Assembly: GCF_016624945.1 (NCBI RefSeq) | Contig: NZ_JACVUI010000007.1 | Location: 78,549-142,548, forward strand | Source of the DNA: Acinetobacter sp. S54 | GTDB lineage: Bacteria; Pseudomonadota; Gammaproteobacteria; Pseudomonadales; Moraxellaceae | Direction of reading: 5' to 3' | Length of the DNA: 64,000 nucleotides | Shown here: positions 1 to 8,419 of the stretch, piece by piece | Numbering within the stretch: position 1 is the first letter of the stretch | Layout of the letters: every line of letters starts with the position of its first letter | Notes under the pieces: model-generated | Told to the model about the DNA's origin: nothing | The model's database searches: none | Seen by the model: the letters and a program-made list of their open reading frames with translations, nothing else | Made by a program: the position numbers and the translations under genes

Positions 1-622
1 AATTGTTCCACATTTTGGTACATGGGAAGTTATGAATGCCTGGTGCGCTCAGTTTACCGCCATGACCATTTTGTATAAACCCGTTAAAAATGCAGATGCG
101 GATGCTTTCGTACGTGCAGCACGTAGCCGAGAACAAGCTAATCTGGTTCCTACAGATGAAAGTGGCGTACGCCAGATTTTTAAAGCCCTTAAAAAAGGTG
201 GAACCACCGTCATTTTACCTGATCACTCACCGCACGTTGGGGGTGAAATGGTCAATTATTTTGGCATTCCGTTAGCTTCAAGTAATCTAAGTTCGAAACT
301 GATTCAGAAAACCAAAGCCAAAGCTTTACTTCTGTATGCAATACGCAATGAAAGCGATGGCTTTGATATGTTTATTGAGCCAATGGATCCTGCTATTTAT
401 GAAGGCTCTGATGTGCATGGAACCTTGGTCATCCATCATGCTATTGAAAATCTGATTCGTAGATATCCTCAGCATTATCACTGGAGTTATAAACGTTTTA
501 AAGCGAATCCCGAACTGGATAATGTGTATAAACTTGATGAAAAAACTGCCTTAGAAAAGGTGGAACAGGTGCGTGAACAAGCCCAAAAACTCATTATGGT
601 TCATCCCGATTCAACCACTTAA
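1..622 (+). CDS. Lipid A biosynthesis acyltransferase (LpxL/LpxM family), C-terminal part
   Basis: The gene enters from the left edge; the reading frame is open from base 2, giving 206 visible residues. The first visible residues carry the HFGTWE sequence, which fits the H-x4-D/E catalytic motif of the family that transfers lauroyl or myristoyl chains from acyl-ACP to lipid A precursors on the inner face of the inner membrane. The C-terminal HYHWSYKRFK stretch resembles the end of LpxL/HtrB proteins. The N-terminal membrane anchor lies outside the window. The last 29 bases overlap the convergent comEC gene. The sequence does not decide whether the substrate is the LpxL or the LpxM type. Confidence 0.85.
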   Translation, partial: IVPHFGTWEVMNAWCAQFTAMTILYKPVKNADADAFVRAARSREQANLVPTDESGVRQIFKALKKGGTTVILPDHSPHVGGEMVNYFGIPLASSNLSSKLIQKTKAKALLLYAIRNESDGFDMFIEPMDPAIYEGSDVHGTLVIHHAIENLIRRYPQHYHWSYKRFKANPELDNVYKLDEKTALEKVEQVREQAQKLIMVHPDSTT

Positions 623-3032
623 ATATTTTTCGATATTGTTCAACTTGCACTTGATTATTCTGAACACGAAATGTAATGGTTCCCGACGCTATCGTGGTAT
701 AAAGTGGAATATTTAAAGCATCTAATCGTGATAACGTTTGCGTACTCGGATGCCCATAACGGTTACTATAACCCACTGAAGCGACTGTAAGTTGTGGTTG
801 ATAGTGCCTTAAAAAATCATAAGATGAACTATGTTTACTGCCATGATGCCCCAAAACTAAAACATCAACTTTTAAATCAGGATATTTTTGCAAAATTTGA
901 TATTCAGTCTCCCATCCAGCATCGCCCATAATTAAAAATCGACGTAAACCCTTTGCCTTTAACAATTCAAGATAAACGACACAAGAATGTTCATTGCGGT
1001 TAGACTGAACCAACTGATCATCGATCGGTTCAGGAGACAAAATGTGCAAACGGATATCTGGGGTTTGCCATGTTTGGCCTGTATAACATTTAGAAAAAGA
1101 CATCGAATTTTGCTGTGGCAGCGTTTCATTTGCCATGAAGTGAGTTACTTTGACTTGCTTCAAAATTGCCTCTAATGCCCCACTATGATCTTGATCTAAA
1201 TGAGAAAGTAAAATACGATCAAGTTGAGCAACGCCTTGTTGCTTCAAGTAAGGCACTACGACATTTTGACCGATACTAAATTTAGTTTCATCATAGTAAC
1301 CCCCTGTATCAATTAGAAGGCGTTGTGATGAATCTTGTATAAAAATGGACTGTCCCTGACCGACATCAATCACTGAAATTTGAGTATCACGTTTCACCCA
1401 CGTCAGTAGAAATATTGGACAAATACATAACAGTGCCCATGACTTAGGAATACTTCCTTTAGGTAAAAATAACATCAAAATACCTAAACCAATACTCAGC
1501 AAAATCCAGGGTGTTAAAGCAAATGTATACAATACTGGATTAAAAAGATGGTCCAACCCATTTAAAATAAAAAATAAAATGCCAATCAATAGATCATTAA
1601 TCTGAAAAAGTAGATGCCCGATTGTTGGAATTATTAACCAGACGCAAGCCGCAATAATGCCCAATGGTACAATTACCCCTCCTAGAAGCGGAATAACAAT
1701 CAGATTAGCGATGGGGGAAATCCAAGAAACCTGCTTAAAAAATATGAGAACTAAAGGTAATAAGGCAATAAAAATTTTCCATTGAGACTGAATTAATAAT
1801 TGAATATTCTTCCAGATTTTTTGCATTAAAGTCAGCACTGAAGTGGTAGGAAAGTGCATGGACTGATAAATATTCAATAAAATAAAACAGGCGCCATAAG
1901 ACAACCAGAATGCAGCAGATAAAATGCTGAAAGGATCGATCAATAAGCTCAAACTTGCAGTATATATTAACAAGCTAAAAGCTCGAATTTCATGTTTAAC
2001 GAGTAGAAATAAACTTGCAATAATTGTCAGTAATAATGTGCGTAATGCGGGAATCTCAAAACCCACAAATGCTGTATAAATAAATACACAACTACAAAAT
2101 GGTATGATCATCAAAATCTGACGAGGATACTTTAAATACAGTGTTGGCTTAAGCTTATGAATTACACAACTCATAAGCCATGTAAATAATGCAGCCAAAA
2201 TCAAAACATGTGGGCCAGATATCGCCAATAAATGTGAAATGCCAAAACGCTGAAATAAAATTTCAGTATTTTTATCCAGTAAACTCCGATCCCCAGTTAA
2301 GAGCGCCAGCATCAATGCTTTATATTTAAAGGGTTGCTGGTGCAGTTGACCCCGAAAATCCAACCTTAATTGTTCAATATTTAAACAAAACCTTCGCCAC
2401 AGTGCTTGTTTTTGTTTTAGATGTTGCTGAAATCCTAAACGATAAACGTCTTGGGTAGAAAGTGATTGAATCTGTTGAACATGAAAGCCTGACATCCAGT
2501 TTTGCTGAATAAACCATTTTTCCTGATCAAAGCCTCCTGCATTAGCATAACCATGCACAGGCTTAATAATACCTTTCACCTGATAATACTGACCAAGTTC
2601 TAAACTATTATTTTTAATGGCGATGCTTTCTAAAAGACGATCATCAATATAGACTAGCCACACTACAGAAGGTCTACCTTGAGATAAAATTTCGACAGGC
2701 TGTTTGATTCCGTGGTCTGTGCTTTGTCCCATTTCTCGAATATAAATCACTTCCGACGATGCAGTTGAGGTGATTTCTTTCTGTTTTAAACGCTCAAGTA
2801 ATGCATAATCTGCATATAAATAACCCAGTAGCCACATTAAAAATGTCGAACTGATTGTTAAAATTGTTTTAGCACTTATATTTTCACTCCATGTTGCTTT
2901 TTTTAGAAAATAAATTCCCCATAACATCAAAACAAATGGAATAAAATAATAGATAATGGGAGTCAGGTTTTGAAATGAATATCCCATCATGGCAATGCCA
3001 ATAATCCATCCCAATAAAATAATTTTTAACAT
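594..3032 (-). CDS. comEC: DNA internalization competence protein ComEC/Rec2
   Basis: This 812-residue polytopic membrane protein forms the inner-membrane channel for single-stranded DNA during natural transformation. The N-terminus has several membrane segments and then a soluble (OB-like, DUF4131) region to about residue 190. The competence domain follows, with LLAISGPHVLILA and many further helices. The C-terminal third is a metallo-beta-lactamase-like domain with LSHLDQDHSGA, a GDAGW motif and LGHHGSKHSSS. The length is normal for full ComEC/Rec2 proteins. In Acinetobacter the gene is also called comA. It starts at an ATG just downstream of the lolD terminator, so it probably has its own promoter. 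The 3' end overlaps the convergent acyltransferase gene. Confidence 0.93.
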   Translation of the reverse strand: MLKIILLGWIIGIAMMGYSFQNLTPIIYYFIPFVLMLWGIYFLKKATWSENISAKTILTISSTFLMWLLGYLYADYALLERLKQKEITSTASSEVIYIREMGQSTDHGIKQPVEILSQGRPSVVWLVYIDDRLLESIAIKNNSLELGQYYQVKGIIKPVHGYANAGGFDQEKWFIQQNWMSGFHVQQIQSLSTQDVYRLGFQQHLKQKQALWRRFCLNIEQLRLDFRGQLHQQPFKYKALMLALLTGDRSLLDKNTEILFQRFGISHLLAISGPHVLILAALFTWLMSCVIHKLKPTLYLKYPRQILMIIPFCSCVFIYTAFVGFEIPALRTLLLTIIASLFLLVKHEIRAFSLLIYTASLSLLIDPFSILSAAFWLSYGACFILLNIYQSMHFPTTSVLTLMQKIWKNIQLLIQSQWKIFIALLPLVLIFFKQVSWISPIANLIVIPLLGGVIVPLGIIAACVWLIIPTIGHLLFQINDLLIGILFFILNGLDHLFNPVLYTFALTPWILLSIGLGILMLFLPKGSIPKSWALLCICPIFLLTWVKRDTQISVIDVGQGQSIFIQDSSQRLLIDTGGYYDETKFSIGQNVVVPYLKQQGVAQLDRILLSHLDQDHSGALEAILKQVKVTHFMANETLPQQNSMSFSKCYTGQTWQTPDIRLHILSPEPIDDQLVQSNRNEHSCVVYLELLKAKGLRRFLIMGDAGWETEYQILQKYPDLKVDVLVLGHHGSKHSSSYDFLRHYQPQLTVASVGYSNRYGHPSTQTLSRLDALNIPLYTTIASGTITFRVQNNQVQVEQYRKIFKWLNRDEP

Positions 3033-3066
3033 GTAATTTTATATAGTGTCTTTTTCGGACAAAATT

Positions 3067-3088
3067 AAAGCCCATTTTCATGGGCTTT
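3067..3088 (-). terminator. Intrinsic terminator downstream of lolD
   Basis: An 8-bp perfect stem (AAAGCCCA / TGGGCTTT, loop TTTTCA) lies 27 bases after the lolD stop codon. Read on the minus strand it is followed by TAATTTTG, an imperfect U-tract. It separates the lol operon from comEC. Confidence 0.6.
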
Positions 3089-3114
3089 GGAAAGGATTAT
3101 TTAAAAAATTTTAA

Positions 3115-3804
3115 TTACTGAATTGAATCGACCCAAAGTCCATCTTGCATATGTAAAATAGAATCACCAGATTGAGCCAATTGTTCATCATGAGTCACGA
3201 TGAGCATCGCCATATCAAACTCTTTTTTCAGATCCATCAGTAACTGAAAAATAGTCATGGCAGTTTTACGATCAAGATTTCCTGTTGGTTCATCTGCCAG
3301 CATTAAAGCGGGTCGAGTGACTAAAGCACGGGCCAAAGCAACACGCTGCCTTTCACCTCCAGATAACTCACCTGGCTTATGTTCCAGACGATGTGACAAT
3401 CCTACACGCTCCAGCAAATATTCGGCACGTTGTTTCACCTCTTTAAAGTTACTGCTACTACGTAACATGAGAGGCATTGCCACATTTTCCAGAGCAGTAA
3501 ATTCAGGTAATAAATGATGGAATTGATAAACAAAACCTAGATATTCATTCCGTTTGAAGCCACGTTCCGCTTCACCTAAATTATCAAACCGTTGACCGTT
3601 TAAAAAAACTTGACCTTGTGTCGGTTGATCCAGTCCGCCCAACACATGCAATAACGTACTTTTACCTGAACCACTCGCTCCAACAATCGAAACAAACTCG
3701 CCTGCTTTAACTTGTAAAGACAAACCTTTAATAACTTCAACGTTGGATTTACCATCAGTAAAGCTTTTATAAATATCTTTGGCTTCCAGAACAATTTTAC
3801 TCAT
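3115..3804 (-). CDS. lolD: Lipoprotein-releasing ABC transporter ATPase LolD
   Basis: This 229-residue ABC ATPase powers release of outer-membrane lipoproteins from the inner membrane to LolA. It shows Walker A GASGSGKST near residue 42, the signature LSGGERQRVALARAL near 147 and Walker B LMLADEPTGNLD followed by the H-loop IVTHD. The LolD/MacB/FtsE group shares this arrangement. The assignment to LolD rests on the neighbouring LolC/E-type permease, whose 3' end overlaps this gene by 8 bases, implying translational coupling. A terminator follows. Confidence 0.93.
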   Translation of the reverse strand: MSKIVLEAKDIYKSFTDGKSNVEVIKGLSLQVKAGEFVSIVGASGSGKSTLLHVLGGLDQPTQGQVFLNGQRFDNLGEAERGFKRNEYLGFVYQFHHLLPEFTALENVAMPLMLRSSSNFKEVKQRAEYLLERVGLSHRLEHKPGELSGGERQRVALARALVTRPALMLADEPTGNLDRKTAMTIFQLLMDLKKEFDMAMLIVTHDEQLAQSGDSILHMQDGLWVDSIQ

Positions 3805-5032
3805 AACGTAAAGCCTCCGCAGGTTGGATTTTTGCAGCGCGTAAAGCGGGGTAAATTGTCGCTAAGAAGCTTAAGATCAAAGACACAGAAACGATCAAGA
3901 CCACATCTTGCCATCTTAAATAAGAAGGTAAATAGTTAATAAAATAAGCATCAAACAAATGCCAGCCAAAGGCTGTATTTAACCAATCAATCACGTTACT
4001 AATGCTAGTAGCTAGAATGATTCCCAAAATGGCACCTGCCACTGTTCCAATCACGCCAATCACCGTACCCTGTACCATAAAAATTTTGGTAATGGTTGCT
4101 GGTGAAGCGCCTAATGTTCTCAATATCGCAATGTCTGATTTTTTATCAGTCACCACCATCACTAACGATGACACAATATTAAATGCAGCGACCAACACAA
4201 TCAGAAATAACAACAAGCTGACCATGGCTTTTTCCATCTGGATCGCGCTGAATAAATTACCATGGGTATAGGTCCAGTCAGATGCATAAAAGTTTGGTGG
4301 AAGGGTTTTTACAATATCATTTGCCACCTGAGGTGCCTGAAAGATATTGTCTAATTTAAGTCGAATACCTTGTGCGCCATCTGGCAAACGTAATAAAGTT
4401 GAAGCATCATTCAGGGCGATATAACCCATCATAGAATCAACTTCTGCTCCAATACTAAAAATCCCAACAATTTTAAAACGCTTAAAGCGTGGAACTACGC
4501 CCGCTGGCGATGGCGTTGCCTCTGGCAGAACCAAAGTGACATTATCATTGAGTCCAAGCCCTAATGCATCTGCCATTTGTTTGCCCAGCACAATGCCAAA
4601 CTCACCTTTTTGTAAGCTATTAATATTTCCTTCAACCATATGGTTTTGAATAATTGAAACTTTCGGCTCATATTTGGGGTCGATCCCAGTCACCATAATT
4701 CCTGCGACCTGACCATGAGCAGTAAGCATCCCCTGCAATTGAGTAAAAGGCGCAACACCAGTAACATGTGGATGCCCTTCAATTTTTTTTGCAAGTTCTG
4801 GCCAATCTGTTAAAATTTGTGTTGAAGAAACAGTAGCTTGAGGTATCATGCCTAAGACACGGTTTTTCAACTCACGGTCAAAACCATTCATGACCGATAG
4901 CACGGTAATGAGTACGGCAACACCTAAGGTGAGACCAATCATGGAAACCAATGCAATAAAAGAAATAAAGTGATTACTGCGCCTTGCGCGAGTATATCTC
5001 AACCCGATATATAACGAGATTGGTTTAAACAT
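3797..5032 (-). CDS. Lipoprotein-releasing ABC transporter permease (LolC/LolE family, LolF-like)
   Basis: This 411-residue protein has one N-terminal membrane segment (about residues 22-48), a large periplasmic MacB-type domain, and three C-terminal FtsX-type membrane segments (about 270-400). That is the topology of LolC and LolE. Only one permease gene accompanies lolD here, whereas E. coli has both lolC and lolE. Many gammaproteobacteria, including Acinetobacter, are described as using a single LolF-type permease that would act as a homodimer. It is the first gene of the operon. Its start lies 26 bases from the divergent PilZ gene, so the two promoters must overlap the opposite coding regions. 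Confidence 0.9.
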   Translation of the reverse strand: MFKPISLYIGLRYTRARRSNHFISFIALVSMIGLTLGVAVLITVLSVMNGFDRELKNRVLGMIPQATVSSTQILTDWPELAKKIEGHPHVTGVAPFTQLQGMLTAHGQVAGIMVTGIDPKYEPKVSIIQNHMVEGNINSLQKGEFGIVLGKQMADALGLGLNDNVTLVLPEATPSPAGVVPRFKRFKIVGIFSIGAEVDSMMGYIALNDASTLLRLPDGAQGIRLKLDNIFQAPQVANDIVKTLPPNFYASDWTYTHGNLFSAIQMEKAMVSLLLFLIVLVAAFNIVSSLVMVVTDKKSDIAILRTLGASPATITKIFMVQGTVIGVIGTVAGAILGIILATSISNVIDWLNTAFGWHLFDAYFINYLPSYLRWQDVVLIVSVSLILSFLATIYPALRAAKIQPAEALRYE

Positions 5033-5058
5033 ACCATCTAATCCGAGGTAATTTCATT

Positions 5059-5631
5059 ATGGAAAGTTCACAGCATTCGAGTGGTACAACTGAACGCCGT
5101 GTCATGTCTCGCATAGATGCTGCGTTAAGAATCAACTATCAGGTTATTTCCGATGCGGTTGCACTTAACGATCCTTACGATCCAAGTTTTGTATTGCCGC
5201 GCTATTTTCTACTACTTGCTGAATTAGATCAAATTGATCATGCATTTAGCTACGAATTAGAACAATTAAATCAAAAAGATCAACAAATTGCTCGTATCTT
5301 ATCCCTATTCAACCAAAAGTTGAATTTAATTACGGGTTCTCTTTACGACTCTATCGTTCAATCCATATTGCCAAGCACCGAACAGGTGAATGTGTCTGAA
5401 ACAGGACTCAGTTTTTATACCTCGGAACCTTTAAAGCAAGGGTCCTATATTCATATTACCTTGAGCCACCCAGATAATTATTTTCATATCGCCGTTACTG
5501 CCCAAGTGGTTTATAGCCACGCAGAAGAGGATAATAGATTTAGAACGGGGGTTTATTTTATCACCTTACATCCGCATGATCGGGTTAAACTCGCAGAATC
5601 TATCTCCGAACAAATATCGGATAACGATTAG
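5059..5631 (+). CDS. PilZ domain-containing protein
   Basis: This is a 190-residue cytoplasmic protein preceded by a GAGGT ribosome-binding site. Its N-terminal half is helical with an acidic and glutamine-rich stretch near residues 60-100. The C-terminal half, from about residue 108, reads NVSETGLSFYTSEPLKQGSYIHI and resembles the D/NxSxxG core of PilZ domains, which bind cyclic di-GMP. The RxxxR motif usually upstream of that core is not obvious, so nucleotide binding is uncertain. It is transcribed divergently from the lol genes and ends before a convergent DMT transporter. Substrate or partner cannot be read from the sequence. Confidence 0.6.
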   Translation: MESSQHSSGTTERRVMSRIDAALRINYQVISDAVALNDPYDPSFVLPRYFLLLAELDQIDHAFSYELEQLNQKDQQIARILSLFNQKLNLITGSLYDSIVQSILPSTEQVNVSETGLSFYTSEPLKQGSYIHITLSHPDNYFHIAVTAQVVYSHAEEDNRFRTGVYFITLHPHDRVKLAESISEQISDND

Positions 5632-5654
5632 ATCTATAAACGCTATTATCCGAT
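5616..5654. terminator. Possible bidirectional terminator between the PilZ and DMT genes
   Basis: TCGGATAA pairs with TTATCCGA across about 21 bases, spanning the PilZ stop codon. It sits in the 29-base gap between two convergent genes. U-tracts are weak on both sides, so termination efficiency is uncertain. Confidence 0.35.
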
Positions 5655-5660
5655 TTGAGA

Positions 5661-6581
5661 TTAATGTTCAGAATGTTGGTGCTTTAAATGGGACTGCAAT
5701 CGACGACTGGCCTGTAGGTCTTTGTAAAAATATAAAAAAAGGCCTGTAAGAATAATCACGGTTCCCACTACTCCCAGAATTGAAAGCTTTTCATGATTAA
5801 TCAAAACACCAATAAACATGGCCAATAAAGGTGTCATAACATTGGTCAAGGACAATGTAGTGGCTTTGATACTACGCACCAGTTTAAAATAGCAAAACAT
5901 TGCAATTAAAGACGCCATAATCACGGTATACATCAAGGCGAATAATGATTTTGCTTCTGGTAAATGCGTAGGTGCATATTGCCAGATCCACGGCATTAAA
6001 CAGATGGCCCCCAGAGCAGAGACCAAAATTGATCCTGTTGCCTGTGCCATAGGCTCCACCTCAGCATTAACTTTTTTGACCCAAAAGATAGATAAACAGT
6101 ACATGAACACACTGATCAGCATCAAAGCAATACCAATAGGATGAATATTTTGAGTTGATCCACCAAAACAAATCAGGGCCAGTCCACAAATCGCCACAAA
6201 CATTCCGAGCCACTGTAATCTATTTAAATGCTGACCAAGAGCAAAATGTGCCATAAGTCCTGCAATAATCGGAGCTAGCCCGAACATAAGTGCAAGAATT
6301 CCTGAACTTAAATATTGTGTCGCAATATAGGTAAAAATTTGAGAGCCGATTAGACTAAATGAACCCGCGACGTAGCTATGCAAGGCTATTTTATCTAGAG
6401 GAAATTTAACTTTCAGTAATAATAACAAGAGCGCTGCAATCGGCAAGGCAATAAAAAAACGTAATGCCATCGCCCAAAGAATATAAATGTCAGATACGCT
6501 CCAAACGATTGCAAGCGGTGTGGTCGCCCAGATAAACACCAGCACAACATAGGTTATGACAATGTTATTTTTAGATTGCAT
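5661..6581 (-). CDS. EamA/DMT family transporter
   Basis: This 306-residue inner-membrane protein has about ten hydrophobic helices in two EamA-like halves (roughly residues 8-140 and 150-285), the pattern of drug/metabolite transporters. It starts at an ATG nine bases after the stop of the UPF0178 gene and so is probably cotranscribed with it. The His-rich C-terminal tail (HLKHQHSEH) is cytosolic and not needed for the call. The substrate is unknown; family members export amino acids, nucleosides, threonine/homoserine or drugs. Confidence 0.88.
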   Translation of the reverse strand: MQSKNNIVITYVVLVFIWATTPLAIVWSVSDIYILWAMALRFFIALPIAALLLLLLKVKFPLDKIALHSYVAGSFSLIGSQIFTYIATQYLSSGILALMFGLAPIIAGLMAHFALGQHLNRLQWLGMFVAICGLALICFGGSTQNIHPIGIALMLISVFMYCLSIFWVKKVNAEVEPMAQATGSILVSALGAICLMPWIWQYAPTHLPEAKSLFALMYTVIMASLIAMFCYFKLVRSIKATTLSLTNVMTPLLAMFIGVLINHEKLSILGVVGTVIILTGLFLYFYKDLQASRRLQSHLKHQHSEH

Positions 6582-6590
6582 CTTGGGTTC

Positions 6591-7058
6591 TCATGCAGTT
6601 TTACGTTTTTGCTTTAAAATTGTTTGATCCAAAGCGCTGGAAAATTCTCGCTTGTCACGCTCAGAAATAGGGGGCGGCCCGCCCGTTTGCACCCCAGCGC
6701 CCCGTAAGGTATCCATAAAATCACGAAGATGTAAACGCGCTTTAACATTAGCTGTAGTATAGATTTCCCCACGGGGATGAATCGCGATACCACCTTTTTC
6801 AATGACCTGCGCTGCAAGTGGAATATCTTGCGTAATGACAATGTCATGTTCCTGCATACGGTCTACAATTTCTTTATCCGCCTGATCTGCACCGCTCATC
6901 ACCTGAATCGATTTGATTCTGACCGATGGCGTGATCCCGACATTCTGATTGGCGACGAACGTCACTTCGAGTTGATAACGATCAGATGCACGTAAAATCA
7001 CTTCCCGCAAAATTTTAGGTAATGCATCTGCATCCACCCAGAGCTTGAATGGTAACAA
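6591..7058 (-). CDS. YaiI/YqxD family protein (UPF0178)
   Basis: This 155-residue protein has the family hallmark WVDADALPK at its N-terminus, [14 protein letters not shown] in the middle and a C-terminal [26 protein letters not shown] stretch, here cited by its key residues R, G, GG, PPP and DKR. The family resembles NYN/PIN-type nucleases in its early aspartates, but its function is not established. The best start is a TTG at 7058, placed eight bases after an AAGAG ribosome-binding site; no in-frame ATG lies upstream in a suitable position. It is the first gene of a two-gene unit with the DMT transporter. Confidence 0.85.
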   Translation of the reverse strand: MLPFKLWVDADALPKILREVILRASDRYQLEVTFVANQNVGITPSVRIKSIQVMSGADQADKEIVDRMQEHDIVITQDIPLAAQVIEKGGIAIHPRGEIYTTANVKARLHLRDFMDTLRGAGVQTGGPPPISERDKREFSSALDQTILKQKRKTA

Positions 7059-7170
7059 CTGAATGACTCTTGGAAAAAATAAACTTAAGTTTAACAGATT
7101 CGCTTTTCGTCATGGGCACTTATTCCATTAAAAAAACCTGATGATTTTTTATATAATTACATTGATGGAC

Positions 7171-7200
7171 TTGAAAAAACTAAGATATCCTCGATTTAAT
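7171..7200 (+). promoter_or_regulatory. Candidate sigma-70 promoter for the 312-residue unknown protein
   Basis: TTGAAA at 7171-7176 and TTTAAT at 7195-7200 are separated by 18 bases and lie 35 bases before the ATG at 7235. Both boxes are close to consensus, but the DNA is AT-rich, so chance matches are likely. Confidence 0.35.
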
Positions 7201-7234
7201 ACACTAAGTTATCCATTTTTTATTCTCAGCTTAT

Positions 7235-8173
7235 ATGAAAAATCAAAACAGTCCTGAAATCGTCACTATCGAAGAAAATAATTTTGGCAGTCATGCACAG
7301 CACTGGAATTTACTTTCTCCAGAACCTGCGCAAGATATACCAAAGTGGCTGGGACTTGCGTTGGATAGCCCCATTATGCCGATGGGAATCTGTGAATGTG
7401 AAACTGATATGGATCAAGCGTTCTGGCTCATTCAGGGGCCAGCAAAATCGCCAGTTCAATTGAATCAAATTATTGCAGTAGAAGATAACAAACCCAAAGC
7501 ATTAAAAACTGCATTTCCTACATTTGAGAGTCCTTATAAATTTAGTGCCACTATTGATCGTATTATTACGTCTGAATCAGCTACTCAGGCGGTTTTGCAA
7601 TTAAAAGTAAATGCCAATACTATTATTTATGCCTTTGATAATTTATATAGCGTCAACCATGGTCAATATCAAAAAGATCAAAGTTATCAAGTTCAACTAA
7701 ATGCATGGGCTTATGAACTCGAACCTGTAGCAGCCAATGAAACGATTATTGTAGATGACCCCGCTTCAATTAAACATCATCGTGCCTTAAATGATATTTT
7801 GGCAGCACATAATGGTGTCGCGCCTGAAAATTTGCAGCAACTCATTAATGCTTGGGAACCGAAAATACCAGAAGACAAAGAGCCCGTTACCGTTGATTTT
7901 TCTAAAATGGTGGCTTATTTATATGGAGAAACTATTGGTCAGGAAGATGAAGCGTGGTTTCAGGGCAATATCGTTGGTAAGACTTCCATGACATTTATGG
8001 AACAAGAATATACGCTGTATGATGTCACTTTGGTTTTAGAAGATAATCTACCTGCAACATTAATTCGTATTGCAACTAAAGATGATTTGTATAAAAACTT
8101 TGAAATTGGACAGTATATTCGTGGAAATCTATGGATTCAGGCGAATATTTATGCTAAAACTATTAATAATTAA
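7235..8173 (+). CDS. Hypothetical protein, 312 residues
   Basis: I do not recognise this protein. It has no signal peptide or membrane segment and is acidic overall, so it is probably cytoplasmic. Residues 60-150 alternate hydrophobic and polar residues in a beta-rich pattern, and a second such region spans about 225-312 (for example TLYDVTLVLEDNLPATLIRI). A helical, proline-containing linker near 165-205 separates the two halves. Codon use looks like that of its neighbours. It stands alone between a divergent UPF0178/DMT pair and a tiny membrane-protein gene 36 bases downstream, with which it may be cotranscribed. Confidence 0.75.
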   Translation: MKNQNSPEIVTIEENNFGSHAQHWNLLSPEPAQDIPKWLGLALDSPIMPMGICECETDMDQAFWLIQGPAKSPVQLNQIIAVEDNKPKALKTAFPTFESPYKFSATIDRIITSESATQAVLQLKVNANTIIYAFDNLYSVNHGQYQKDQSYQVQLNAWAYELEPVAANETIIVDDPASIKHHRALNDILAAHNGVAPENLQQLINAWEPKIPEDKEPVTVDFSKMVAYLYGETIGQEDEAWFQGNIVGKTSMTFMEQEYTLYDVTLVLEDNLPATLIRIATKDDLYKNFEIGQYIRGNLWIQANIYAKTINN

Positions 8174-8209
8174 TATATTTTCACAATAATTTAATTATTA
8201 GGCTCATTA

Positions 8210-8359
8210 ATGAAAATTATTCGAGAACAACAAAGCTACAGTCTAGTCCAATTTAGTGGCCAACGTATTAAGTTGGACAAAGGTGCTTTCTGTTTTTTTG
8301 TTCTAGGAATGTTTCTTGCAGCCATGATTTTTTATCATTTTGGATTATTAGCTGTTTAA
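8210..8359 (+). CDS. Small single-span membrane protein, 49 residues
   Basis: An ATG at 8210 opens a 49-codon frame ending with TAA at 8357-8359. Its N-terminal 25 residues are polar and basic (MKIIREQQSYSLVQFSGQRI) and residues 26-49 form one hydrophobic helix (AFCFFVLGMFLAAMIFYHFG), consistent with a small inner-membrane protein with its N-terminus inside. It lies 36 bases after the 312-residue gene and just before a strong terminator, which suggests a two-gene transcript. No function can be assigned. Confidence 0.5.
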   Translation: MKIIREQQSYSLVQFSGQRIKLDKGAFCFFVLGMFLAAMIFYHFGLLAV

Positions 8360-8383
8360 TTTAGTTTGATGCTTTAAGTATTC

Positions 8384-8415
8384 AAAAAAAGCCCTCAAGA
8401 TTTGAGGGCTTTTTC
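8384..8415. terminator. Bidirectional intrinsic terminator
   Basis: AAAAAAAGCCCTCAA and TTGAGGGCTTTTT form a perfect GC-containing stem with a GAT loop. A-tracts and T-tracts flank it on both strands. It serves both the plus-strand small ORF and the minus-strand serC. Confidence 0.9.
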
Positions 8416-8419
8416 ATTA

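Noticed and set aside
4002..4271. Plus-strand open frame of 89 codons in the lol permease
   Set aside because: It is antisense to a well-supported membrane protein gene; hydrophobic antisense frames are expected there.
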